64,000 bases of DNA from assembly GCA_015179045.1 (NCBI GenBank), contig WHUZ01000028.1:186001-250000 (forward strand). The letters run 5' to 3'. The DNA comes from Kalaharituber pfeilii (lineage: Eukaryota; Ascomycota; Pezizomycetes; Pezizales; Pezizaceae). The notes beneath the pieces were generated by a model. It was not told the origin of the DNA. It saw only the letters and a list, made by a program, of their open reading frames with translations, and did no database searches. A program made the position numbers and the translations under genes. Shown here piece after piece: positions 1 to 10,252 of this stretch; position 1 is the stretch's first letter, and each line of letters begins with the position of its first letter.

Positions 1-1587
1 CAGTAGTGGCTGCAATTCATGTGCGAGTATTATGAAACTTTAGGATGATGTTTTTAACATATCCTGAAATATATTCTGTGCCTCAGATTGCATCTATCGG
101 AGGACAGCATAGTGTACTATACTGAGATATACCTAATTAGGCAATAAGGCACTTCTGTTTATAAAATTAGACACAGACCAACTAGAGTGTTGATATGCTT
201 AATTACACATCAGCATATGCTCATAATAATATATACCAAGTTTGGTACTGATATGAGTTTTGTAGCAGAAGTGCTAACTGAAAATATTCAACAATAGTAG
301 CAATTTAGTAGTAATAGAAGCAGGCAGGCTAATGGGAAATACAATAGGCTTAAATATGAGTGGAAAGAGTTCTTACAGCTAAAGCATATAAGAAAGATTT
401 ATTTTTGGTAGTCCTAGCTCCCTATATAATGATTGGAAGTACATGAAATAAGATATTAGTATCTATATTTAGTAAGATATAATATAGTATATAGTTTAAT
501 ATAGTAGATATATGAGATATTATAATAAAGTAAATTAATTATAATATATCTAAGATTATAGATAATAAGTTTGGTACTAATATAAACTTTATAAAAGAAG
601 TAGTAGCTAAAAATATTTAGAAAGAGTAGTAGTTTAAGAGTAATAAAAGTAAGTAAGCTTAATAGAAGTAGAATAGATTTAAATATAAGTAAAAACTCTT
701 CTTATAATTAAAATATATAGCAAAAATTTATTTTTAGTACTTATAAGACTCTATATTATAATTTAGAGTATAGAGAATACTATACTACTATATTTTATTA
801 AATTTTATATTATATTAGATATAATATAGTATATATTTTATTATATAAGATATATAAGAACCTATAATATACTTATATATATTATATATTTATTTATAAT
901 ATGTAAAAAATATTAAAACTTTTTAAAAATAAGAAAAAGTAAAAAAATTCTTAAAATATAGAATAAAATAGAGATATTATAAATATCTTTAAAAGATATA
1001 AGAACTAGTATCTGTATATGGCTTGAAAAATAAAAGTATAGGAGGTATAAGTAATTTAATCTATTATATATTCTTATATACTAAGTATATTCACTTTATA
1101 CTATAATATATCTTATAAAATATGAATTATAGTATACTATTCCTTACAACTTCAATTATTATATAGAGTTCTAGGACTATTAAAAATAAATCTTTCCCAT
1201 ATGCTTTAGCTGTAAGAACTCTTTTTACTTATATTTAAGCCTATTGTATCTTCTATTAGCCTACCTACTTTTATAACTACCGAATTACTACTATTTCTAA
1301 ATATTTTCAGTTAGTACTTCTGCTACAATACTCATATCAGTACCAAACTTAGTATATATAATCATGGGCATATGCTGATGTGTAATTAAGCATATCAACA
1401 CTCTAGCTGGTCTGTGTCTAATTTTATAAACAGAAGTGCCCTATTGCCTAATTAGGTATATCTCAGTATAGTACACTATGCTGTCCTCCGATAGATGCAA
1501 TCTGAGGCACAGAATATATTTTAGGATATGTTAAAAACATCATCCTAAAGTTTCATAATACTCGCACATGAATTGCAGCCACTACTG
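1..1587. mobile_element. Long-TIR DNA element, RIP-decayed
   Basis: The first ~450 bases are repeated in inverted orientation at about 1140-1587: the window begins CAGTAGTGGCTGCAATTCAT and the matching right end is ATGAATTGCAGCCACTACTG. The centre is extremely AT-rich and carries no long open frame. Differences between the arms are mostly C-to-T and G-to-A, as expected of repeat-induced point mutation. The CAGTA start recalls pogo-type elements (inference only). The left target duplication lies outside the window and no TA follows the right end, so the superfamily stays open. Confidence 0.75.
551..750 (+). repeat. Decayed internal direct copy of the TIR arm
   Basis: This segment repeats bases ~236-435 of the left arm in the same orientation (shared words such as AAGTTTGGTACT and AAGATTTATTTTT-like text), but nearly every G or C that differs has become A or T. 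The element therefore has a nested structure, with a second, more strongly mutated arm inside the outer one. Confidence 0.6.
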
Positions 1588-2476
1588 CAAAAATTCGCAT
1601 GTTCCGAAAGTGCGCAATATCCCGGTTGTGCGCAATATCCCGGTAGAACACAGTAGAGATGATCAATTAGTCCCTACTAGTAGGTATTTGACTACTTAGT
1701 GTAAAAAAATAATGCATGGATATTGCAAGCCTCATCCGTGCGTAGCAAGCCTCTACCAACTACATCAGTGCGCAAAAAATCTTTCTGCCCTATGCGTTGC
1801 CTACTGGCTGGCAGATCAAGTGAAAGCACTCTCAGACAAGCGGAGGCTACCGGTATCTTGGGGCAATTCTATGGCCAGCTCGGACTCAAACTGAGGCCTA
1901 GGCTGAGACCAGGCGATCATAAGTGGGAAAAGCGGCCAGTGTGCGTACAGGCAGAAAGTGCCTGTTCCGAGAGGTTTTGGTAGATGCAGATGTTTATTCT
2001 TTTGATTGTGATGAAAATTTTCAAATTATTGGCATCTCTGCTATTGATTCTGATGCTGGGTTTGTACATATATTGCCAGTGACAAGAGCAAGGCCATTGA
2101 CAGCAGATGAGATTGAGACGGAATTGATACCTGTTGCACCCATTACATTAAGTAGTAGTACAATGTGGTGGCGAAATGAACGCCTAACAAATTTGCTTTA
2201 ATTAGATAGAAAAGATCATGTATTTGCTTAATAATATATCTTTTATTTTCTTCTCTTTATTCTTGCTATAGGTTGGTTATCAAGTTTTTTACTATGTATG
2301 TAGCAAAAATAGTTAAAATCTATTATAATCATTTAACCTAAAAGCGGTGTTATCACGAGATTTTCACAATTAACGGGTGTAAATATATTAACTGCTCTGG
2401 TGTCCTTGGTGTTACCGGATTTACAGCTGTAGTTCTGTACTAAACTCTACGAAGCTAAATTTAACACAATTTGGAA
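1588..2476. other. No gene seen; short repeats and relic ends
   Basis: A 16-bp word, TGCGCAATATCCCGGT, occurs at 1611-1626 and again at 1629-1644. Around 1938-1982 there is text resembling the terminal repeat of the Mutator-like element found at 18734-20025 (GGCAGAAAGTGCCTGTTCCGAGAGGTT-like, interrupted). The open frame at about 1923-2201 (92 codons) has no motif I recognise and lies partly on this relic, so I do not call it a gene. Confidence 0.4.
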
Positions 2477-3083
2477 TTATTTATTGTATGAACACGGAAC
2501 CAATACGGTGACCCAAAATGGGGGTTTTTTCGTACTGTTTGTTTGCATATGGCTGTGTGATACCGGACCACGTCGGTGTGTTCTGAACAAGATATGTTTT
2601 GGTACACTCGGAAAATGTGCATGTGCTACCTCTGTTCCGATTCCTGGCACGATGGCTTCCTCCAGATGACGAAACAAGCTATTCATCAGCCGTTCCTTAC
2701 ATCTCAAGGTACTTTCCTTGTATCCGAAATCTCTCAGTCTCAAATCTCTAGCTTCATCTTGAAGTTCTCTGATCCTTTATCCAGAGAGATATTTCGTAAC
2801 TTCTCTAGTCTTCTTCTTCGCTTGTTTATTTTGTAAAGTGCCCAGCTAATTCCGTCGTTGGTAGCCAGGTTTTTACCCTCTCCCAGATCCTCATTCTAAA
2901 GCTTCTTATTTCGGCATCAGCAGCCAGGTTTTCTTCTTGCACGTATCGAGCCGGACCTTCTTCCTGCATGTAATATATCTTTCTTTCCCTTGCAGTACCC
3001 CGGGGTTCTCTCAGATCACAGTGTGAGCACCAAATCTGTCGGTGTATTTTCGTACTGAGAGTGGGGTGATGTGCTAAGTACAA
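2477..3083 (-). other. Two minus-strand open frames, unidentified
   Basis: Frames at 2826-3083 (85 codons) and 2477-2743 (88 codons) lie on the same strand and are separated by stops. The first is charged and contains a Cys-X2-Cys pair near its middle; the second is basic. They could be remnants of one decayed coding sequence, possibly transposon-derived, but no family is recognisable and chance is a fair alternative. Confidence 0.2.
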
Positions 3084-4257
3084 GAGGTCTCCTCCTACCC
3101 CCCCTCCTTCACTCCACAGTACTTCCTATAGCTTCCACCACGGCCCCACCGCCAAGAACCTAAACCATCTTTACTACCCACAACACGCAACCAATTTTGA
3201 CAAGCTGGAACTACGTCTTGAAGCTTTGCAATAACCAATCAAATATTTCGGTCAGGATTCTGTATCTGACTACTGCAAATGCGCGGCAGAAGATTCGGAT
3301 ACAAATAAAGAAAGCTAAGATCCGCGGGCTTAAGTCACGGTGCTACTAGTCTAGAGTGCTTACCATGCATGCGAGACATGGTAATACAGAAAATTTTGAC
3401 TGGTGATCGGTTGTATGTACCTTGAAAATTATTGCCGTTTTGCTCATCCCTACCGGGATTATATCACCAACATGGCCTTGATTTGGTCGGAGTGTGGAAA
3501 TATAAGATCAGCAGCTTTTCTGCTTGCCCCCCGTTCCAGCGTTCCTAACTTTGTTTCTCTTTAACTTTGATCTCGCAGATTTCGCTTTGATTTGTTCAAC
3601 GTTTCGCGGGTTTTAATCGCTTTGGCACGAAATATCCGACAGCACTATTTCAACTATTCCCAATGCTCAGTCCAGCGTTGGCTTCATCGTCGCAATCGGG
3701 GGCACCAAACCGACGTCCGGTCTGTAATCAACCAAGGATTGCCGCTAATCGCTTCCCATTCAACTAACATCCTTAGACTCATAACCCAAAATCCAACCTT
3801 GCCGGTATCACATTTGAAACGTCGCATGGTCGTTTTGTGTGTCTCTTTTGGCAGAGTACAACCGGTAGCTCACTTTTTCCTTGTCACCCTGAACCAGGGC
3901 TTATGATCCAATAGGAGATATTTGGCAGTCAAGATTCCTTGTTGTCGCTCGTTCTAGCAAGTGGGAGTTGTGGTCTACCGTGCTGGTTGCGAGAGGCGCG
4001 AAGCAAGAAACCCCCTTAGCAGCTGTTACATGGGCAAATGGATTGAAGGTATACGAAAATGGCCCTTCTTTTGTACATTTCTGTTTGGATCAGTGCATGA
4101 TGTGATGCTCGCTCACATTAGCTGATAATGATTATACTGCGTAGCAATCGGTTTTTTTCCTTGACGATTCAAACATCATTCACGAGGTATTTTGACATGG
4201 AAGTAACTCCAAAGTTGATAAAGTGCAATGTGCTGATGTAGCCACACATGAGCCCAG

Positions 4258-5045
4258 CGTCTCTCCACTGACAGTGGCCAAACTTGGGAAGATGGCAGTC
4301 TCAATAACATGACGATTGGTGTTGGCAGCAAATCTAAGCTCGCCGCAGCTGCAGATTCCCCATTGCAAGATAACATCACCCTAAAAGTTGTACTCTACTA
4401 TCAGGATAGGTGGGATGAAATTCGTCAACTACGATACCTACATGATCCACTTTGTATGGTTACAGGAGCGGAGAATTTTCGGGACAGGTGGACGCCCGGT
4501 TCAAGGTGTTCTGCCTCACCAATAAAAGGCTCATCCATCGCTGCAGGACTGGACTACAAAGTGCACAAAGCTTCCTGGATTTACTATGTTCTGCCCTCAG
4601 GAGCAGGTGGGCAGGCCAATTGGCCGACCGGTATGGCAGCTTGTGACTCCTACTTCTCCGGTGCAGGAACAGGACTGATGGGGTTTTAGACATTACAAAG
4701 ACCTTGGATCAGCTGAATTATTATGGGCCACCACTACAGGCAGAGGCTGGCCGCCCTCTGACATTGTCTTTGACTCTAGATGCATTTGGCCGCCAGGCCT
4801 GTACAATATTTTCCAAAGGGGGGGAGCACGAAATGGTTTCTCAGGTCCGATTTATAGTTCCAGGCGGCTGGGGACCTGTAAGCCCACTCCGTGACAGTGA
4901 GACCGTGGGCATGCAGTTTATTGCATTGGAATGGGAAATGGATGGCTGCGCTATTGTGAACTTACTCTGGCTTCAGTCCCCCGGGGGAATGAAAATATAT
5001 GACGTGTCGCTAGGGAGGATTGAGGCTCCTGTTCAGCTCATTTAG
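4258..5045 (+). pseudogene. Fucose-specific lectin-like gene fragment, copy 1
   Basis: Two open blocks, 4258-4689 and 4704-5045, follow a plausible acceptor (CCCAG at 4253-4257). The first reads like blades of the fungal fucose-lectin beta-propeller (AAL-type): W-x-D-G, then VGSKSKLAA, a VLYYQD strand, IRQLRY, and a second blade with IKGSSIAA and IYYVLPSG. AAL-family lectins have six such blades (~310 residues); only about two are clear here. The second block (about 113 codons) is Trp/Gly-rich but not assignable. A 27-bp stretch with stops separates the blocks in this copy and is absent from copy 2. No convincing N-terminal exon was found upstream. It is probably a gene remnant; a multi-intron gene cannot be excluded. 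Confidence 0.45.
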
Positions 5046-5166
5046 TTCAACGAAAAACAGAAAACGTAGAAGAGATCTTACAATCCTACTATGCCCAGCT
5101 CAAATTTTCCGGAATCAGGAGGAAGGTGTGGGAAGTTCTTGCGTATGCGCGCTGTGTCATTGCTGA

Positions 5167-5223
5167 TTTTTTTTTTTTTTTTTATTTCATTACTCGCGTG
5201 CCGCCCTGTGGGCTATGGCGAGG
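5167..5223 (-). mobile_element. Family A mini-retroposon (57 bp)
   Basis: Poly(T), then the family A hairpin, is flanked by a perfect 14-bp duplication TGTGTCATTGCTGA (5153-5166 and 5224-5237). Copy 2 of the duplicated segment has a single uninterrupted target near 17130. The insert is only the ~40-nt 3' terminal unit plus the A-tail. Confidence 0.92.
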
Positions 5224-5285
5224 TGTGTCATTGCTGATGTGACGACATTTGGTAGTTGACTGACATTGTTTATGTACGAGTTCAT

Positions 5286-5347
5286 CAAATTTTTTTTTTT
5301 TTTTTTAATCACGTAACCCCGCTTGCAGCGCCAAGCCATGGCAGGGT
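5286..5347 (-). mobile_element. Family B mini-retroposon (62 bp)
   Basis: Poly(T), then the family B unit (sense ACCCTGCCATGGC...GCGGGGTTACGTGA), is flanked by GAGTTCAT at 5278-5285 and 5348-5355. The empty site is present in copy 2 at about 17184. Confidence 0.9.
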
Positions 5348-5673
5348 GAGTTCATACTAGACGCCCTTGGGAGAACGTCTCTGTATTTCCTTTAGTTTCA
5401 GTTTCATAATACTATTAACACACTGGGCTTTCATCATGATGACACGGTTGGGCCACTGGCGCCCCTTATCTCCGTTCCAATCCGCCTCTACCTTCCAAAC
5501 AGCCATAAGATTCCTCTACATGACCTATCTTCACCTCCTTTACCCATTGCTATCCAATCCATGTCTTTCTGTTGCCCCAACCTGTCCTTATGTAACTCCT
5601 GCGCACTTGAGTGCTGGGTAGGTGGTGATTTGTACCCCTTCTCTGCACTATCCAACATTCCACTGATTCCTTT

Positions 5674-5779
5674 TGGAGAACGGAAGGGGAGCGGAGGAAG
5701 CAGAGAGTCATGTAACTAAATATCGCCATAGCCCACAGTGCGGCAAGCGATCAATGATATAAAAAAAAAAAAAAAAAAA
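5674..5779 (+). mobile_element. Family A retroposon, 106 bp
   Basis: A short 3'UTR-like stretch is followed by the family A hairpin (stem ATCGC at 5722-5726 with GCGAT at 5747-5751) and about 20 A. It is flanked by CTGATTCCTTT (5663-5673) and CTCATTCCTTT (5780-5790). Copy 2 has one uninterrupted CTCATTCCTTT near 17500. Confidence 0.88.
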
Positions 5780-5812
5780 CTCATTCCTTTGTACCTATCA
5801 TGTGTGAACAAT

Positions 5813-6866
5813 CTAGAGCCAATTACATACAAAACAAAAGGGGATTGTATTATCTGAGCTATCACAGCGGGACTCAAATGCTTTAAATTTCCACTTTCCT
5901 CGAACATCCCTTGTCCCGTTCAAATTTGTCATTGCCATTACCAAATTAGGCGTAAAGGGTAACCAGCCTTGTGGCGTATTGGATTTGTTATCCAGTTGCA
6001 GTGGTCTCCCCTGCAGCGTCATAACTCTCTGGAGCACATACTTATAGAACCTTGCACCAACTACTCTTGTTGGGGTGACATCAACTACTATAAATTGATG
6101 ACCGGACGTTTTTTCAAAATTGAACAATTTTCTGGACGCTGGCTAGATATGTCAGGGTGACCGAACAAAGTATCAATGATAAGCGATGAGAGATGACGCA
6201 TGATAATCACGCCATTCATAGTTATGATGGTGAAGAGAGAGAAGCTTGTTAGTTAGCACTCAATGTTAAATAGAATAATGCAAATAACCGACACGCTGGA
6301 CGCCTATATATAGAGGCCTCCACGGCCTCTATACAAAGGTCAAGTTCCAAGCGTTGTCCTAAGTTACACCTACACTTCGCTGCAATCGCAGACACCGTAA
6401 CAAGATAGCTTCACTTCCGCCTGCGCCGCATCCAGCCCTGCAGCGGCCAGCATCCCAAGGTATGGTACATCTCCTATACAGTCTCCCAATGTCAATTTGT
6501 GGTGAGTAATCAAATTGCGGGCGCAATCCACCTTCCAACTGAGCCTCTTGTATCGAGAGATCTGAATACTCTATAATAAGCTGTGCCCAGCTTAGGAACC
6601 AATAGAGGAATCCTTGAACAGTTACTAGCCTTGCTTCAGGTATGGTTCTTGCTCAAAATGAAATCTCAAAGTGACCTACAGTCATAGATAGAGACATCAG
6701 GATCCCCCGCCATGCCAGGTGTTAATTCAGTACGCCTGTCTAGAGATGACCGGAGACAGTGTTGACATAAGCATGCTGATTTGAGTTTCTGTATTGCCAT
6801 ACAGGGTACAGTAGTCAAAGAACCCCAGGAAGTGCTGCTATCATATCGGCATCTAGCCATCACCAA
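5813..6866 (-). other. Minus-strand open frames in duplicated segment, unidentified
   Basis: Frames at 6666-6866, about 6420-6590 and 5813-6127 are on one strand, and all have counterparts in copy 2 (for example 17984-18193 and 17759-17950). A solo LTR interrupts the series in copy 1. Composition (for example QFIVVDVTPTRV and GRLYRRC) looks protein-like and a short GT-AG gap could join the first two, but I recognise no family. Copy 2 has lost the candidate donor GT. If this was a gene it is decayed in both copies. Confidence 0.25.
6150..6402 (+). mobile_element. Solo LTR, 253 bp
   Basis: Begins TGTCAGGG, ends CCGTAACA, and is flanked by the 5-bp duplication AGATA (6145-6149 and 6403-6407). 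Copy 2 has a single AGATA at the site (near 17990). A TATA-like CCTATATATAG lies at ~6303-6313, so the LTR points to the plus strand. Its ends match, in opposite orientation, the solo LTR at 20141-20601, so both belong to one LTR family. There is no internal coding region. Confidence 0.9.
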
Positions 6867-7376
6867 GAAATCTAAGACACCTACAATGCTTACGGGATCA
6901 AAGGCACCTCATAAAAACAAAGTGCCATTAGAAAAAGGAGTAAGAGCTGGCTGGTGCAAAATTGCCCATACTTCTCGCAGTTTTGAGCAAGAGTACATCG
7001 CGCGCCACAGCATGGTGACACACCCATTCCTTAGAAAAATTACCAAAACGGGAAATAATAGGAAGTTGAGAGTACCATCTAATTAATTGCGCCGAAACTT
7101 AATAACTCATCCAAAAATGAACAGTAAGGACATGCAATAAGTACTTCTGTCGATACACCTGTAACCAAGGTTTGTTTATCCACTCTGCGTCGCATACAAT
7201 AGCAACCGAAAATTATCCTTCGCGATCACTCAAACGAGCGTAGTATGCAAAAGACAGCTTCCCTCATTATTCAAAGCACAATATAAACTCAAGGTATTGT
7301 TTGTACGCTATAGCTAGTTACAGCCAACAGTGTCTTCCTCCGCGCTGCTTTTGAGTTCCCATAAATCCATACTACT

Positions 7377-8221
7377 AGTGGTGGTCATCAATTATCTACG
7401 GTAAGGTAAGTAGAACATTCGTACATTTTCCGTGTCTTGGCAACAACGCTCGTTGGCTATGTTCCGCCCTGAAATGTAAGGCAAGGTACATTATCACCGT
7501 ACATTTCTGAAAAATCTACGGCACGAAATAGTCCCGTACTTTTTGGAAAACCACGTACCTTACCGTAGATTTGCCTCAAACCGCCCCCACTCAACGGTAC
7601 CCCACACCGCACTGCAACTGCACCGCACCGCACCGCACCGTAGACATCACAAATCCATACCAGAATCCTGCAAATAAGTCACCCTATCTTACTCCTTTAT
7701 TCTGCCATGGCATGTCAGTGTAATCCCCTTAAACCCTGGACGAAGGAGGAATTTGAGCGACTAGTCGCTTGGATGGAGGATAACCAAGAGGTATTGAGAG
7801 GCAAGCAAGCGGCCTAGCACAAGGATGTTAAAGACCAAGAGTTTGCTGCAGATGATCATATTATGGTCAAAAAGATAGGAGATAAAACGACTAATGTAAA
7901 GAGGTCATGGAGGGAGTGTAAGGCTCTACAAGAGAGATCTGGATGGGGTCTAACTGCGGAAGATAATGAAGAGTCTATCAATGCTATTTTCTTCTGTATT
8001 GATGATTTTTGGCTTACACGAGGAGTTACGAATTTGTAGTTGTGTTTTGTGTTGATATGCGGGGTAGGGGTGAATGGACTACAATTACAGAGTGCAAGCC
8101 TTAGCTTTTTTGCATTTTGGACCGGTCATCAATTGCCGGCCGCAAATGGCTAGACGTACAGGGATATGAAATGTACGAATGTTCCACCTTACCTTACCGT
8201 AGATAATTGATGACCACCGCT
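7377..8221. mobile_element. TIR DNA element with SANT-like relic, Harbinger-like
   Basis: Terminal inverted repeats of ~50 bp begin AGTGGTGGTCATCAATTATC and end with the reverse complement; ACT (or TACT) is duplicated at both ends. Copy 2 reads straight through (CATACTACTGTATCC near 20715). A 3-bp duplication and a Myb/SANT-like reading frame fit PIF/Harbinger-type elements, whose second gene is often such a DNA-binding protein; that assignment is inference. No transposase is present, so the copy is non-autonomous. Confidence 0.8.
7707..8039 (+). pseudogene. Myb/SANT-like DNA-binding protein, one stop
   Basis: From ATG 7707 the frame runs 111 codons with a single internal TAG at about codon 37. 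The sequence has the Trp pattern of a SANT/Myb-like fold (PWTKEEFERLVAWMEDN, later RSWRECKALQERSGWG). The stop falls where Trp (TGG) is likely, so TGG-to-TAG is a G-to-A change consistent with RIP. It lies entirely inside the TIR element and is presumably its accessory DNA-binding gene. Too short and too damaged to be functional. Confidence 0.6.
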
Positions 8222-8338
8222 ACTGTATCCTATGTCGATATCTTCATTTTATTTGTTAAATATCTAAAAGCAAAAATATAGCTGCTTGAGAGCGCGAAGA
8301 GTTATAATAATTGAAGACAGTGATATACTGGTTGGTTC

Positions 8339-8404
8339 TTTTTTTTTTTTTTTATATATCATTACTCGCTTGCCGCCCCTGTGGGCTATGGCGAGAGTAG
8401 TTAC
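8339..8404 (-). mobile_element. Family A retroposon tail, shared with copy 2
   Basis: Poly(T), the hairpin unit and AGAGTAGTTACATAGGGAA are identical in position to 20833-20906, so this insertion predates the duplication (or was copied with it). Beyond 8404 the two copies diverge completely. Text here (to about 8600) looks like LINE 3' sequence, whereas copy 2 continues into a 295-bp element with a right target duplication. Confidence 0.7.
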
Positions 8405-8603
8405 ATAGGGAACAATCAACAAACATAATTAACAACAACAAAGCATAAACATTCTCCCAATCCTCTCCACATAACCTGCCCGACTCGTCTTCCTTCTCTC
8501 CCTCCAATATCTCCAGCTCCCACACCTCCCCTTAATTCCTTGTTCCATACCTCCCCTTAATCCCTTGTTCCATACCTCCCCTGCCTCCTATATCCCTTCT
8601 TGG

Positions 8604-8842
8604 TGTTAGTATTTTTTCGTATCTCTTATCATCCTGATAAGGCAATTTCTTACATATTTTGTATGTAGCTAATACTGTCTCTCATCATATCCTTTTGTAA
8701 TAGTCTTCTCATACTATAACAGTTTTAGTATGGATCTCTTATCCCTTGATAAGGCAATTTTTTCTCACCGTAGTGGCTAGCTTCCTGCTCTCACCGTGGT
8801 GGCCGGCTATTCTCATACTATAACAGTTTTAGTATGGGTCTC
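8604..8842. repeat. Copia 3' noncoding region with hairpin repeats
   Basis: A ~105-bp unit occurs twice (from ~8710 and ~8813), each holding CATACTATAACAGTTTTAGTATG-type inverted repeats and a CTTATCC-TTGATAAGGCAAT motif; a third, shorter GATAAGGCAAT motif lies at ~8636. It sits just beyond the pol stop. A left LTR matching the right one was not found, so the element's 3' end is deleted or unrecognised. Confidence 0.45.
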
Positions 8843-10252
8843 TTATCCCTTGATAAGGCAATTTTTCTCACCGTAGTGGCCAGCTTCTCTCAGATGGTTG
8901 AACAGCATATTTCTGCTTTTAAAATTCAAATCGCATCTGGTACATGATATCTTGCTTGCTTTGACATCTAATCCCATACTAACAACATGTCGATGGTGGA
9001 TTTCTCTTGAGAGGCCTTTTGTCATGATATCAGCTATCATATCCCTTGTTGGTATGTATGCCACTTTGCACATCCCATTCTCGATACAGGATGCAATAAA
9101 TCTTTCCCGAACGTGTATGTGTTTCGTCCTTGCATGGTATGAGTTTATCTTAGCCAATGCTAGGGCACCCTGGTTATCTCCGTAAAGTATAGATGGGTTA
9201 TTGCTAGGACGGCCAATTGCTTCCAAGAAATTCCTAATCCAACATAGTTCTTTTGCAGCCTCTGTTGCACCAATGAATTCGGCCTCCGTAGTTGATAGGG
9301 CAACTAATGATTGTTTCTTGGACCTCCAAGAAATCAAACTACCATTGAAAAAGAATAGATATCCACAAGTGCTTCTTCTATCTTTCTTATTATCCATGTT
9401 GGAAGAATCTGTATATCCATATATCCCTTTTTGCAATGACTGCTGCCCTAAGCATAGTGTTGCTGCAACTGTACCTTTCACGTATTTGAGCAGGCGGATC
9501 AATGCCAATTTATGTACCTCACCAGGGTTGGCGCAAGCTTGGGCAAGACGATTTACCACAAAGGCGATATCCGGTCGTGAGCCCAACATGAGGTATAGGA
9601 GCTTGCCTATAGCTTTTTGATACCATTTCTTTTGCCCCTCATTCAGTATCGTGGTTTCTGCATCTAGATCAAGCTTAAGCAACATGGGGGTATCCACAGG
9701 GTGTTCACGCTGCATGCCTAAGTCTTCTATCATTTCCAATGTATAGTGCAGTTGATCAATATATATCAGTTTCTTGTGTCGGTCGCGAATTATTCTCATA
9801 CCCGTGAACATCAAGAATGGAATGTCCTTGAGTCCCACACTCTTTGACATACATGTTTTAATTTGATCAATATGTTCCCGTACTCCTATAAATATCATAT
9901 CATCAACATGCACCAGTATCCAGTTCGAGTCGCGTTCTGATATATAGATCCATATCGCCGCATCTACTGGAATCTTCTTCATACCGAATGAAGTGAGGAT
10001 CTCATTTAGCTTCTCGTACCATGCTTTGGCAGCCTGCCGTAGTCCATATAGAGCTTTCCTCAACTGTACTACTTTCCCATGTTCAGTATACCCTTGAGGA
10101 AGTTCCATATAGACCACTTCTGTTAAGGTTCCATTTGTGAAAGCATTCATAACATCTCCTTGATCTATTTCTAGATCCAGTTCAGCAGCAATAGTCAATT
10201 CCAAATTGTAGGTCACCACGAGCAACCAATCTAGCCTTTTCTCGAAATGCAC
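8843..10252 (-). pseudogene. Ty1/copia Pol, RT-RNase H part
   Basis: Reverse transcriptase and RNase H of a Ty1/copia polyprotein. Visible motifs: DVMNAF, YGLRQAAKAWYE, the catalytic VHVDD (usually YVDD), then RNase H residues in YTDSSN, TTEAEFIG and YGDNQGAL. Uniquely, the last ~45 residues carry CTRC...H-X5-H, a C2H2 zinc-finger pattern (C-X2-C-X12-H-X5-H). The frame joins the upstream pol block only through a shift at ~10,200, where roughly 30 residues of RT expected between VARGD and AAELDLE are missing. The element is therefore not functional. Confidence 0.9.

Larger units (their letters stand above)
3112..8404 (+). repeat. Segmental duplication, copy 1
   Basis: Homology to 15107-20906 begins at CTCCACAGTACTTCC (3112 here, 15107 there; offset 11,995) and runs through a shared family A retroposon tail near 8339/20838. 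Outside insertions the two copies differ by scattered substitutions and small indels. Copy 1 alone carries two mini-retroposons, a 106-bp family A piece, a 253-bp solo LTR and an 845-bp TIR element; copy 2 shows the uninterrupted sequence at each of those sites. Confidence 0.9.

Noticed and set aside
3592..3906. 104-codon frame upstream of the lectin-like sequence as its N-terminus
   Set aside because: It does not begin with ATG, has no lectin blade pattern, and could not be joined by a convincing intron.
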